Source: Coniferiporia sulphurascens
Taxonomy: Eukaryota; Basidiomycota; Agaricomycetes; Hymenochaetales; Hymenochaetaceae
Assembly: GCA_002794785.1 (NCBI GenBank)
Contig: NBBA01000011.1
Location: 992,001 to 1,056,000, forward strand
Reading direction: 5' to 3'
Length of the DNA stretch: 64,000 nt
The notes below the pieces were generated by a model. That model was not told where the DNA came from. It worked only from the letters and a program-made list of their open reading frames with translations, and ran no database searches. The stretch's first letter is position 1. Each line of letters starts with the position of its first letter. Below, one piece after another: positions 12,855 through 24,706 of this stretch. The position numbers were made by a program, and so were the translations under genes.

Positions 12855-13830
12855 TTACCGAGAACGCGAAGAACCGCTGGGCCCCGGACCCACATCGTCC
12901 ATATTGTTGTTCAACACCGATGTGTTGAAATTGTGATCGTATGCGTATCCCGTCGAGTCTGCAACGCTGTTGTGGTCGTGGACATACTGAGATGGTGCGA
13001 TTAGTGGACAAGGCTTTGAATATCGACAAATGACAATCGGTACCGAAGTGGGTTCCACGCTGAGCTGCGCCCCATAATAGTAAGAATACTCCGGCGATGT
13101 GTTCGCACTAACCCTCGCTGCGTTTGGGGTAATTGGGGGGACCACTTGCTCTTGACCGGAGTACAGCGTAGTACTCAGGGCCTGGGATAACGAGTTGAAC
13201 GACGAAAGCGGGATATTGGGGTCCCCGTGAGGATAAGCCCAGCCTTGATCAAAGTTCTGCGAGCCTAATCGGCCGAGAATGGGTTGCTCGTACTCTGGAG
13301 GCTATAAAGACGAGAGGTTTGGTAGGGAGTAGGATCCATAGGTAAAATAACACCTACATGAACATTGTTAGAGAACCCATGTTGTCCGGTTTGCGCGCTC
13401 TGCGTCGGGGCCATCCTGGTCTGTCCATACATATCAGCATTGCCGAGCCCTTCGTACTGGACCGCATACTGCGCGTTGCCTGTGACAAGCATATAGGCTT
13501 CGGAAATACTTGTATAGAGAGAACATACACACCCATTGTGGGTTGCGCATTCATTGAAGTAACTTGGTACTCCAGAGCGGCATTCTGTACCATCATCTTC
13601 AAAGTCGTCTTTAGTGTGGGTACTGGACCAGTACAATTTGGTTCATTGTTATCTAGACATGTCTGGCAGGGGTTACTTGACGTATCCTGGTTACACTTGA
13701 CGGAGGAACAAACATCCATGCTAAATCACCTTTCTCTTCAGACAAAAATGTGATAACGTACGAAAATGCTCTTGCTGCGACATGGTTCGCAAGAGACCTT
13801 CCGCCTCTTCCTGACTTGAGCCTCCGCCAT
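12855..13830 (-). CDS. Small Zn2Cys6 transcription factor
   Basis: The start at 13830 gives MAEAQVRKRRKVSCEPCRSK, a basic N-terminus leading into a fungal binuclear zinc cluster. When the intron of about 66 nt (about 13693-13758) is removed, the cysteines fall as C-x2-C-x6-C-x8-C-x2-C-x7-C, matching the Gal4-type pattern exactly. Further exons give a Tyr/Gln/Asn/Ser-rich segment (NAQYAVQYEGLGNADMYG, about 13400-13480) and a C-terminal low-complexity tail ending PGPSGSSRSR. I see no fungal-specific transcription factor middle domain. The predicted protein is only about 250 residues, short for the family. Target genes are unknown. C-terminal splice sites are less certain than the DNA-binding domain. 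Confidence 0.8.
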
Positions 13831-15631
13831 TGTGAACACGAGCGAATTTCGAATGGCGTCGTCATTTGGAGACCAAAGCAAATTTTATACAGCATCTGAC
13901 AGTATCTGAAGAGTTCGCCTGAAATCGCCGAATAAGAGCCTCTGAAGAGCTCGCCAGAAGTCGCCGAACACGAGCCTTGCATGAATAGTTCGCCATCTTC
14001 AAGTACACCTATAATGAAGCTCGCGAACGTAAGAGGTGGGCGCTATTGGCGATGATCTGCGAATTTCGCCGGAAATTTTCTTCTACAGTGAGGCTTGAAA
14101 GAAGGGGCTGTAGCCTCAGAGTGAGCAACGGAAAAAACCAACGTCAAGACACTTAAGTCTGAACAACTCATAATGCCTAGCAAAAAAGGTACTGCCCCTC
14201 TAACCGTCTGGCACAAGGATACACCGCAGATATCCAAGAGCCATCTTCTATGTTGTTTTCCGTTTTCTGTAAAGCTTTTGATAAACAGCTCTGAGAGAGA
14301 GTAGAGACTAACATCGGCCATCGGCCATCCAGCGACTGATCGGCGAACGAATATTAATGACGACAAATAGTTCGGCGAGTCTTTGTGCTTGAAGACAGTT
14401 TCCAACCAGTTCTAAAATTTCGGTAGCATGCAGCCGGGACGGCAACTTGAAGTTTCACCGCCCGGCCCAGTCGGATCAACAGTGACTCTTCAGCTTTGGG
14501 ATCACCGACGAATGCCAGCCTTCCCTACCACAGGTCCTGTTGAACTCGGAATTGCGTTTGGAACAAGGACCTACACGCGTAGATGCTCCTAGAATCGGGG
14601 TCTTCTGCAGGGGTTCCTTGGTCATTTGGTTCGGAATGGTTGAATCAAAGCCGACCAAAAGTCAGGCTTTGTAGCTTACTCCAGGCCAGAGCTCCCTGAT
14701 TATGTCATGGATGTCTACGACTCCGACAAGCACTTGGTATCTAGTACTCAGTCCCCCGACTCACTGCTTGAGTCCTCAATCAGAGTCCAATCGAATTCGT
14801 CGGCATATTAGCCTTCTGGTTGGAATACCATGCATGAATGAAGTCAGCAATCACTTATTTACGGGTGTGCCTGAATAAAACACCCACCCACAGAAACTTA
14901 GTGCCGATATCGTCTTAGACGACTCCACACAGTCTGACCTGAAGTCGGTAAAAGGACAGCGCCTCATTGTCGTAGAGTTTTTTTTTCCTTCTTCAAAGCA
15001 GCACTGAAATTAGAAGGCCGTGGCTCGTAGAGGTCCTGAAAATTGTGCATTCTAACAGGCGTCTGCTGCATTGGCGCTCACTGCGCTGGAAATGTCGGCT
15101 CGTATATCACAAGGCTTGAGCTACTTGATGAATGATTCCACCGCGGTACACATCGTGTCGCCTTGATTCGCTGGAGTTTCTGAGTTGGACTGCCGTACGC
15201 TCGCCGGAGCATTTTTTTATCGTATCCATTCTGCGACTGAAGCAGTTCGACGAACTTCGACCTTGCGGGCTGCTGGTATGGTATACCGCGGACGGAAGCG
15301 ATAAAAAAACGGCCGGTCAGGCGGCACGCGTACTATTTTCGGTTATAGCCATTCGTCTCAGCTGGCTTGCTTGTGCCGGCGGTCGCCGACCACGGCTCAT
15401 CACGGTGAATCATGATGGTGACCCATCTCCGCATACTTTCCAGAATCAATACCAGTCATTGCAGAACTAGAGCAATACAATTTTTCTATCTTCTCGTCAT
15501 TACTCTAGAGAACACATGGTATTCCGCAAAATTGGTACTACATATATGGATGTAGTTCAAGATCACATTTGTCGGGTACAATACTTGAGCAAACGAAATC
15601 CAGAGATCGCCCCCACGCAAGTCTGGGTCAT
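13831..15631. other. Intergenic region, 1.8 kb, no recognised gene
   Basis: Between the Zn2Cys6 gene and the 3' end of the EZH2-type gene. Several open frames of 60-120 codons occur on both strands (for example 14043-14405 minus and 15132-15470 plus). None shows a family signature, biased composition or linked exons. A 36-bp tandem duplication sits at 13906-13977. Confidence 0.45.
13906..13977. repeat. Two-copy 36-bp imperfect tandem repeat
   Basis: Units 13906-13941 and 13942-13977 are adjacent, the same length, and differ at a handful of positions. Both begin CTGAAGAG and end GAGCCT. The repeat lies 76 bp upstream of the Zn2Cys6 start codon, in its likely promoter or 5' leader. A partial third copy may follow (AGTTCGCC near 13986). 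Confidence 0.75.
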
Positions 15632-18490
15632 TTACTTCTTTGTGAAGAAGGTCTCGCCGTAGTCAAACAACAATTCTTCTCCTGGCCTGATGTACCCTTT
15701 GCAAGTCGCCATGGTATCCTGTAAGTATTCTACCTCTTTTCAGAACTTACACTTAAAATACTCACTTGTCGAAAAGAGTGCTATGCGGTCTTGACCATTC
15801 ACCGTCAGAACTGCGTTGTAAATTGTGAGCAAGGGGACTATCTGAGGGCAACAAGGAGCCCGACCTTTTGCGTAACAATTTAATTTATCCACATCGGACT
15901 CGTGGTTTGGGAAACGGGTCTCGTTTGAGATGCACAATGCGTCGAGAGTGTGGTCCGACATAGAGGTACCAAGAGCAAACGCGTAGTTTCTGTCCCGGTA
16001 CTTGAGATGAAAGCTGTCCTTGGGTAGTCAGTCCTCTAACGATAATTCAGAGCACCTAAATCGGCTTACTTCCTAGCGTCGGTGTTATCGTCTTCAGGGA
16101 TTATTTCGCCAACATATTCTTACAGTCCTGATTAAAAATGATGCACTGTAAGGAAAGCTAAATAAACCTACCTGCAATGAACTCGTACTTCTTCACACGT
16201 TCTGTAACGAAGGCGCCAAAACCATACTTGGCTGGAGCAATCTTGATACACTGTAGGAGCATAAATAGTTTTAAACCGACAATAACCTTAGCCACGAGAT
16301 AACTTACTTTCGCTCTGCCACGCTGTAACGCGGCATTCGCACAACTCGGCATGGCTCTATTCGCGTCTTCACAAAAGACGAAAATCAGAAAGAGGGAAGG
16401 ATACCAGGGGAACAAAATGTCACGAATCGTACACCTATTCGGGCCGCGTTCTCATGAGAATCATCCGCAAGTATCAGGATTTTTTTAAAACTCACTTCAT
16501 TGAACAACAATTCCCGCACAGCTCTGGGTCGCATTCCCGGCCCGCATTCACGCAGGGGCACGAGACCGCCTTACCGTCATGAGAAAGTGTACAGACGGGT
16601 TTTAACCTTTTCGCCATGCATTTGCAGCCCTTCCACCGCTGTACACCTTTGACCAAGATATGTATTAGGACTGCCATTCGTAAACAATTTAGAAACACGG
16701 ACATGAGATATTACACCAGCATGAGCGTCCGCAGTAGACGCCCTTTTCCCAACAAGAGCACCCGGTCGCTTCTCCGCACGGGCCAGAGTGTCGGCATGGC
16801 ACCGAGCTAGTCACTTTAATGTTAACAAAAAAAGTCGGAAATCAAATTGCACGCCATTAAACGTACGTGCCCAGCTCAACCTTTCCAAATATACGGGCTG
16901 ATAGGTGTCGAAGATGTGAGTGAAAACTATGCAAGGAAATCCTGATAACGTCTCCACAGACCTTTCGGAGGAGGCTCACTTATACTCGTCGTTATAGATC
17001 TTCGGGCAATGATATCGTCGTCGATAATTAGCTTTTGGCGTTGAACAAAAATCTGTTCGGATTCGCACGTATGAATTTTAGTCCTTCAGCCACTAATCCC
17101 ACACAAGACTGTGGGCAGCTCACTTCATAGCAAGGCATTCTGCAGGCAAACACCAATTTACATGGTGACTCATCTGGACATACGGTCAACACAGCCCGCA
17201 GCTTATCAAGAGTGTCATTATCCCAGATTACATCGTCCTTATATATATAAGAAATCAAAATATAAGTTAAATTGAACGAGAACGAGAGCGAGCTTAAATC
17301 CCACCAAATCTTCAACACTGACTGCCCTGAAACATTTGTCCCCACAGGCCTCACCCATGGTGCTTACAAGCTGGTCGCTCGTCAAGATGGCATCGATACC
17401 AGCCGGTTTAAAAGGAGCCAGGTCAGCTGAGACATACGTTCATTGCAAAATCTTCGCAGGATCAACGGGGTGCTGTACCATGGCTTCGACATTGTGAAAC
17501 AGTGCAATTGAGATTTGGGCAAAACGCCGTGTTACTGAGTCCCAGACGGCCAGACTCGTCCGCCACCATTTTCTGCCGCTCCTTTTCATACAACTTCGCG
17601 AGAGGGTCTCCTGCCTCTCTCAACACCATTCCACCCCAGGGTAGTAGATCCCTAAATTATGAATGTGAGCACTAACTCTGGTGCATCACGAAGATCTGTG
17701 GATACAACCTCTGCGAGTTTCGCCATAGCAGGCCGGATCTATCGCCTTCACGCAGCTTGGAGAGCACAGTATCCAACTCGTCTATATCACGGATTGTCGT
17801 TTCAGTATTATTGAGCAAGCGCCTCGCTGTTTCATACTGAATTTGTTCATCTGGAGCTGTGCCGTGAGTAGTTTATCTCGCCCCCTGGAGAGAAATTAAA
17901 CATGCCATCTGGGTCCCATACCCGAATTTCCCATGAAAAACGATGATGTATATCAGCGAAAGCCTCAATGTCGACTTTCTCATCATCAATATACGGGAAA
18001 AACTTTAGAATTTCACTGATTTGTCTTTGATGACTGTTTAGAGCAATGTTTAGAGTCGATGGCGTGCACGACTCATATATCGGACTTGGAGTCAACTCAG
18101 GTGCGGAATATGTCTTGTTCTGCACTACAACCTCTAAAAGTCGATCTGGATGCATGAAAGTTACACGGCTTCCATCACGACGCGACTCATTCTCGGGTTC
18201 ATTACATTTATAGTCCTCTTTGTTAGCAATGGGGAGCTCGTGAGAATTTCCAAATAGATCTTGCGAACCGTGAAAAATACGTTGAAGAGACAAAATATCC
18301 TGCTTGGATGCGGCCTGCTCCCAAGTATAGAAATCATTCCAGGCATCAAGGTACGTTTCGTAGACAGTTTCCACCGCCAACGTGGGTTCAAAGTCTTCAA
18401 GTTCTATAACATTGTCATCTGTAGATTTCGAGGATTTGTACATCCTTGTAACACCGACAGCAGGAGTTACGTGCCCGCTTAACCTGGAGT
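15632..18490 (-). CDS. EZH2: EZH2/KMT6-type histone H3 lysine-27 methyltransferase (CXC + SET)
   Basis: Catalytic subunit of Polycomb repressive complex 2, depositing H3K27 methylation in facultative heterochromatin. The multi-exon gene ends at 15632-15634. C-terminal SET motifs are readable after splicing: IAPAKYGFGAFVTERVKK, AEYVGEIIPED, the NH...NCYAK region, LTVNGQDRIALFST and IRPGEELLFDYG. Upstream is the CXC domain with its cysteine ladder: CSCWEKGVYCGRSCWCN, RWKGCKC, and SCPCVNAGRECDPELCGNC, the last being an EZH2 hallmark. Further upstream CPNLNCTVSQC and DESPCKLVFACRMPCYEV match the central Cys-rich/SANT-linked part. The N-terminal exon (about 17877-18490) is acidic and poorly conserved and has no ATG at its start. 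The true start is probably further upstream and unresolved, so the right-hand coordinate is approximate. Confidence 0.88.
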
Positions 18491-18957
18491 AGTCCAAGAG
18501 AGACAGGAAAGGGCTGGAAGTAAGGAGGGAAACGCGAATCTCGAGAGCTCAAGTTAGATTCTTATAGTGACGACGTGTTACTGCCAGATTTTGGTTGCAA
18601 GTACCAGAAAGAAACAAAGAAGTGTGTATGGGAGCGCGAAGTTTCGAACATAGAAGAACTGCGGTGCGGGAGAAACATTCGAGCTCCGCTTGAAGATGTT
18701 TTACGTAACATTGCCCGAATTGAAACTGTCGATCATCTCCGCGCCACAACGGAAGTTTTTCAAGTAGTAAGCAGGTTACAGTTATTCTTTCGTTCAAGTT
18801 TCTGCCAATCCGCCAACAAACAAATCGTACACCCCATCTAAGACACAATGCTTCGCCCACCAGACGTTAAAAATAACGCGCTCATTTCTCCTCTAGTCCC
18901 GTTCACAGTTACTTTCCCTGGCGTGGTCTCCGTACTTTGCGCTTTAGGACCCAGGAT
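18491..18957. other. Intergenic or 5' part of the EZH2-type gene
   Basis: Likely holds the unresolved first exon(s) or leader of the methyltransferase and the 3' UTR of the dehydrogenase. Several short ATG-started frames occur on the minus strand between 18560 and 18860, but none joins convincingly. Confidence 0.4.
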
Positions 18958-21133
18958 TTACGGGTGCAGCAGAATCTTTGTGTAACCGTCCACGCGTTTA
19001 TCGAACTTATCGTAGGCAAACGCCGCATCATCAAGTGGAAGATTGTGTGAGACCACGAAAGAGGGCTTTGCTTTGCCGGAAATAATCAAGTCCCCTGTGC
19101 AAATGAAAGCGACATTAATATGCGCCATTGTTAGTGGTCATCGATTGGCTCTTACGGAGGTAACGGTTGTACATCTGTTGATTTGGGGTTTTTGTCACGA
19201 AAAGCAAGATTGAGGTTAGTCGATTGTGCGGGGGCACCCAATATAAGTAGTATTGACCTTCACGTCGCATAGCCCGAAGTTTAGGGATATACCCTTCATG
19301 AAGAGTTTGCCTGATAATTACGGTCGGCATATTATTGTAGGGGACACGGTGACTTTCACTTACCAAACGGAAGAGACACGTACCCCCTTTTAAGCGAAGC
19401 GGAACGAAAAGGTCAACAAACACTAGAGCGCGTTGTAGTAATGATGTACTCACTTTGATGTGGCTTCGTCTGAAGCACCAGGATCTACGGGAAAATAGAC
19501 ACCAGCAACGCCTATGCCACCTGTAGCCCGCACGACATCAACGAGGGCCTCGAGTACTGCATTCACCTGGTCCGTCTTGCCGTCCATGGCAGTAGCTCGG
19601 AATCCCACAGCTATGAAACGTTCTTGTTATAATGCGCATACCAAAAAATAAAGACATTTACGCACCGTCAATACCGCGATCGACTTCGTTCCTTCAGTGA
19701 TGAAATATCAAAATGGGAGATGAGAAACATGTAGCGAGAGAAGCTCCGCATAGACGCACCCTCCCCTGAGTTTTCGGATCTGCTCGACGGGATCGCCCTC
19801 AGAAAAGTTGATGGGAATGCAGCCTATCTCTTTGGCCTTTTGCAACCGCTCAGGAACTCGGTCGACAACGTATACTACAGATGCGCCACGTATGGTCGCG
19901 GAATACGCGGCCATGAGTCCTACCGGCCCAGCACCGAAAACCGCGACAGATTCGCCAGATTGAAAACCCTGAATGATTGATAAGGAAAAAGGATACCAAC
20001 TCCGACCTGCGAAGAAGATGTTGATCACATACAGAAAGTTGCAAACCATGCCATCCCTAAGCCCATGATATAAACGGACTTATACAGAGGTGATATACAG
20101 ATATACTCACTGTTGGAAAGATATCCGCAAGCATCGCAAAATCTTCTTCATGCTCCGTTCCGGGAGGTAGTTTGAGTGCGTTGAAGTCCGCATACGGTAC
20201 CTTGATGTACTCCTGTAGTACGGAGAGGAAGATAAGCTCTAGGCTTATGCAACTGGCAAGGAATAAGTATAACGAACGGCTTGTCCGCCCTGGTGAGGAC
20301 CCATGTTCGCGAAACTATAATCTATCGTTAAATTCGCTTTCGACAGAATAACAAGAAAGTGCGCCGCACCCATATGTCCTAATTAATGCAACTTTCGATC
20401 AGTCACTCGGACCTCGCAATTGTCAAGAAGCGGCTTACGCGCCAGGCTTTACAGGTTTGAAAGAGACTAAGTGATTTGAAAGGAGTCCCAGTGGATGTGA
20501 GACTTACAAAATTGGGATTCACGACGGTGCAGTATGCAGAGCGACCCTGTTCGCAATTAGCGCACCGACCGCGCGCTACATTAAATGGTATAACGACGCG
20601 GTCTCCTCGTTTGAGCATCTTCCAAAGTTACGGTAAGTCAAAAACTAATTATCCAGAAAGAAAATACGGGTGGACATACTGTTACACCTGCTCCAACTTC
20701 CTGTGTTGATACGATTGCCTTCAGGTACGTATCAATACTAAGTAAGTACATCACACTTACATCGATAATACCCAAGCTTTAGGGAGCGAAGCACCAAGTC
20801 AGTGGACTGTAGAGACCGATATCCCCGCTGGAGTTTGAAATAAACACCTTTCATGTCCGACGACAAGTCCACCCGCTGCGGGGGTACGTCCCTCATAGAT
20901 ATGTAGATCACTGTCCGCGATATTTGGTCAGGATACCGATTGGACATGACCGCGGAGCGTACCTGCCACAAATACAAGTTGTCGTTACTGAAGAAGGACT
21001 CAGTATTTAAAAGAATAGCGGTCTGTTAGACGCTTGCACTTTTAACGATTATATCGTCCGGGTGTGTCAGCACAGGCTTCGGGACCTCTTCAATAGCCAC
21101 TTGATAGGGACCTTTGTATGTCACTGCGCGCAT
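18958..21133 (-). CDS. Zinc-dependent alcohol dehydrogenase, glutathione-independent formaldehyde dehydrogenase-like
   Basis: Medium-chain dehydrogenase/reductase using NAD(P) and zinc. The start at 21133 gives MRAVTYKGPYQVAIEEVPKP, then across introns TTTCICGSDLHIYEGRTP, LVVGHE, DEVGAGVT and MLKRGDRVVIPFNVARGRC. The catalytic zinc ligands Cys (ICGSD) and His/Glu (GHE) are present. The structural lobe reads CANCEQGRSAYC, with three of the usual four cysteines, as in several FDH-like fungal members. The Rossmann motif is VAVFGAGPVGLMAAYSA (about 19900-19950), followed by a conserved D in VDRVPERLQKAKEIG. The C-terminus AFAYDKFDKRVDGYTKILL is typical of the family. About nine exons; the middle region around 19100-19700 is poorly resolved. 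The exact substrate (formaldehyde or another alcohol/aldehyde) is not decided by the sequence. Confidence 0.88.
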
Positions 21134-23049
21134 ATTTCTAGAGTGGTCCAGTTACGCAGGCGGAAAGAACAAGCTGGGTGGGGGCGGTTAGATCCCAGAC
21201 CCAGGTCTCTAGGCCCTTATTTATCTCACAGTCGAGGCCGGTTGAAGTAGCTCTGTCCATTCCCCGTCCATTCCGCTAATTCAGATGCCTACGCTCTCAG
21301 CAGTGAATTGGGCCCATGACACGCAGAAAGAACCCAAGCCTGAGAACGGGGGATATATTGAGCCGAACTAGTAAGCGAAAGCTCCAAGGGCGCGGATATA
21401 CATGTATTGATGGTAGCAGAAGATCGCTTTTTTCTTTCCTGAAAAGTAGAAAACTGTAGAGCGAATAGTAGCTGGGAGTTATATAGTACAAACTGGTACG
21501 CACTATGGCGAAAGCTACACCAGTAAAGTCCAGAGGGCTCGGTACCGCTCGGGACGCGTCTGCTCGGACGCGCTTGGTTCTGTTTGTACACACCTGCGGC
21601 AGATGCCGAGGATAAATGCACGTCCGGCTGACCGCTAGGTCGCACTACAATACGTTCACATGTCGCTTTTCCTTCAATATTTGCCCCTTGTTGGCGTGCG
21701 TGAAATCGCTCCGTACTCATAGCTTGGGCGGCCGAGAATGCACGCGACCACTGGAGTCGGGTATACCTGGCAACGTTATCAAGAAGCTTCACGATTTACA
21801 CACTTCCTCGTAGGCCTCAGTGCTCGCCGCTCTATCGGAGTACATAGACCTATCGGGTAACATCGATACGTCGAAAGTTTCAAGCTCGGACTTCGTGTCT
21901 TTAGTTCGCCTGATTGGGTATCAGCTGATCTGGTAGAAGAAATGAACCAGCTGTGTTCGCCTCAGAACGACCACGAATCACGGATAGCCCTGCTAAAGTC
22001 CACGCCGGGATACTGCAACGTGATTCTTTTCCTCACCATATGGTTAGCAACTTCACCAACTTACTTACGAGAAGAAGAAAAAGGGTGGACCGCTCAAAAC
22101 TGTTGGCTGCTTCGATCTTAATCCCGCTCGTTTCGTACATGGCCTTTCTCTCTTGATATCCTCGCTGCCCTTCCTTTCTCAACCTGCCGCCATACAGCGT
22201 GCAGAAATCTGACCTGCTTACGGGGAATCTTGCCATTTCCATGGTTAGCTCTGTACTAGTTGGCTTGCCACAGATGCTCTTTGCCAGATACCGAAGAGAG
22301 CCGGGAGTAAGATAACGGCTTGGAAATTGGTAATACAACCATTTGGCGAACCGACTCTTCCTGCTTTGGCTTGTGCAAAATTGAAGATTTACGCGTATTC
22401 TCAACTGTCAAACTTTCTTGAATCCCTGATTTTGGACACCGGGATTAATTTTCTCCCCATATCAGCATAAAGTCTGGACCAACTGGCATGGCGCGTCTAC
22501 GGACAAGTTTGTTATGGACATCTGAGTAGAATGCTTTGCCATACGACAGGTCATAACATACATGACCATTCATCAGAGGCGACCCTGGTCACTTTTGTTC
22601 AGATAAAATGCTGGGTTCTGTCGACGTAGGAGGCGACCTGCCTGTAGTATTTGTATATGTTTGCTCCGTCGCCCATGCCGATAAAAACTGCAAGGCCTAC
22701 CTCAACTTGTCTTTTTTTAACGCCAATATCCTTATCACCCTCGGCAATTCGTAGCACTGCGGTTGGGTCATTTTTACTTTGGCGGAGAGGAATCCATAGC
22801 TTCGCCTTCGCTAGCAGCGCTATGCTTGTCTTGTACAGGCTATGATGGTCTTCTAGATAGTGGTGAAAGCTACACTTTTCTCCCCGAATATATACTTTTT
22901 TCGAGTTTTTTTGTCTTGTCCAGGACGAGTTCTTGTGCGGAAAAAGCAAATGAATAGTTGCGTCCAAATCTTAGTTGTTCAGCGAAGTCTTGGGGATTCA
23001 AGGGGATGTTTGGCGACGACGTCCTTCACTAAGTTCTCTTCCGACGGCC
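21134..23049. other. Intergenic region, 1.9 kb, no recognised gene
   Basis: Divergent gap between the dehydrogenase (minus) and the small membrane protein (plus). Frames such as 21289-21792 minus, 22033-22404 minus and 22599-22967 minus (122 codons, Lys-rich) have no recognisable motif. A small unrecognised gene on the minus strand near 22600-22970 cannot be excluded. Confidence 0.4.
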
Positions 23050-24058
23050 ATGAGCAGTCCACCGGCAAAATCGCTCGAGTCTCGGGAGGAGGATGGTGGA
23101 AAGACAAAGGTGCCTAGGTGGCTTCCGGTTTCGCTCGTACGTGTCTACGTTTCGTTCGAGGGGCGGGCTGCTGAAGAAAAGGACAGCTTGCCGTGACGAC
23201 TGTGGCACTTGCAGTCCCGGCTGTGCTCCTCTGGCGTCAAAAGCGTTCCCTTGGACTACAAATCCAACCAATTACTGGGAGCTCTGCGCCCCCTGCGCGA
23301 AGGCGCGGCGGCACAGGGTGGGGAACACTCTCGCCGCGGCCGCAAGCAGAGTCAGTCTCGGGTCCGTCGATGGCGTCAAGTTCCTCCTCAGCTTCACCTC
23401 CCCCTCCCCGGCGGGCTATTCCTCGGGCGAATCTCACCAGTGTCGGTGCGGCTTCGTCGCGAGACTCGTCGGCTTCGAAGCTTGTAAAATCGAAATCTGA
23501 GCCACCCGATGCATCTGGGTCTCTTTTCGATGGCCCTCTCATATCCTTAGGCGCGCTCGGACTTGCTACGGGAGCTGTTGGCATTGCCACTGCCCTCGGA
23601 GTATGGGGCATTCAGCGAAGCATGGGCGTCGACAACGTGAGTATTTATTTGTCTTTCCTACTATCCATTTTTATTGCCTTTTCCCTATTATGCCTTTTCT
23701 CGTTACTTTGATACCCTGCCTCACTCAGCCCCTTTCGTCCTTTTTTTTCTGATATCTGTTATCGGTGTAGGTAGACCAATTTGCTGCGCGTGTGCGGCAA
23801 CTACTCCTGACACATATGCCTGCGCTATCGTCGCGAATATACCGCGCCCCCGAAGATGGTGACAATAGTCTTCTGTCGGATGGTTCAGAACGAGCTGGGG
23901 AACCTGGAGGCGGTAAAGTGGAAGATTGGACATGGGACGCAGCCGAGGACCGATTGACCTCCGCGTTCGAGCGTGGTGGTGTGCGAGAATGGGCGGAGCG
24001 CGCATTGGTCGAATTGGAGGCGGAAGAAAAAGTGGAACGGTCACGGCGCGGGCTGTGA
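23050..24058 (+). CDS. Small two-TM protein, TMEM242-like
   Basis: Three exons: ATG at 23050 (MSSPPAKSLESREEDGGKTK), intron about 23138-23181, intron about 23638-23770, stop TGA at 24056-24058. The first intron joins SL to LAVTTVALAVPAVLLW, forming a transmembrane helix. A Ser/Pro-rich linker follows, then a second hydrophobic segment (ISLGALGLATGAVGIATAL) and VWGIQRSMGVDNVDQFAARV. The pattern of two TMs followed by a short amphipathic stretch (VW..x.MGV....F...) resembles the TMEM242 family, mitochondrial inner-membrane proteins that in animals assist ATP synthase c-ring assembly. The similarity is short, so the name is tentative. The acidic C-terminus (VEDWTWDAAEDRL) is not diagnostic. Confidence 0.6.
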
Positions 24059-24706
24059 GAGAAGGGGAGGAGCCCTACTGGCCGACTGCTTTTTCGTTCA
24101 TGTTCAACTTAGGTTGGTGCTTGTCTAGCGTAATAAATTGCGTCAGCCTTTCTGCCCGAGCTGATGAACCTGTGACAATTTGCAACAGCAGTGCTTCAGA
24201 GCCGCTCACAGGGTTCTATCTGTATGTACAGATTTCTGTTCTGCCACGCTTACTGGGCGAACGCTGGAAGTCGGTGAGCGAGGATTTGCCGTTTACTGGA
24301 AATTTGTACAAAAGAGACCTATTGTACCCTGTGGCCACGAACGCTTGTATGCTCTGGTGACTTTGGGTTGCAACCCACAGATATGGATTCATCATTATCT
24401 GGAACTCTGATAGGGGGGATCTATCTGAGTTGTACCGCGCCACTGGGCCTACTTGGATGCTCTGCTGTCAATTTGAGCCTAAAACGCCCAATTGTAGGCA
24501 TTCATTTTATCTCATAGACGCCTGTATAAGATTCATTGCCAGTCTGGCCGCTAAGATATACACAGGCCATCATTACCGCAAACAACTATGCTTGCATTCT
24601 GCATATAATCCTCCTGGAGATGCAAGGGTCTTGGACCAGCTCCTACGGGTCCCAGATCCCCAGGCATCAAACCAATACTGGACCCGCTTCGTGAATCGAG
24701 TCGACT
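24059..24706. other. Gap upstream of the RdRP gene
   Basis: About 650 bp. Open frames (for example 24430-24942) show no convincing match to the N-terminal part of RNA-dependent RNA polymerases. If the RdRP has further 5' exons they must lie here, but I could not place them. Confidence 0.4.

Noticed and set aside
14043..15470. Candidate small genes in the 1.8-kb gap (14043-14405 minus, 14476-14658 minus, 15132-15470 plus)
   Set aside because: No motif, no linked exons, no composition bias; lengths are within chance expectation.
22599..22967. 122-codon minus-strand frame with Lys-rich composition
   Set aside because: Unrecognised, with equally long frames on the opposite strand; kept only as a possibility in the intergenic note.
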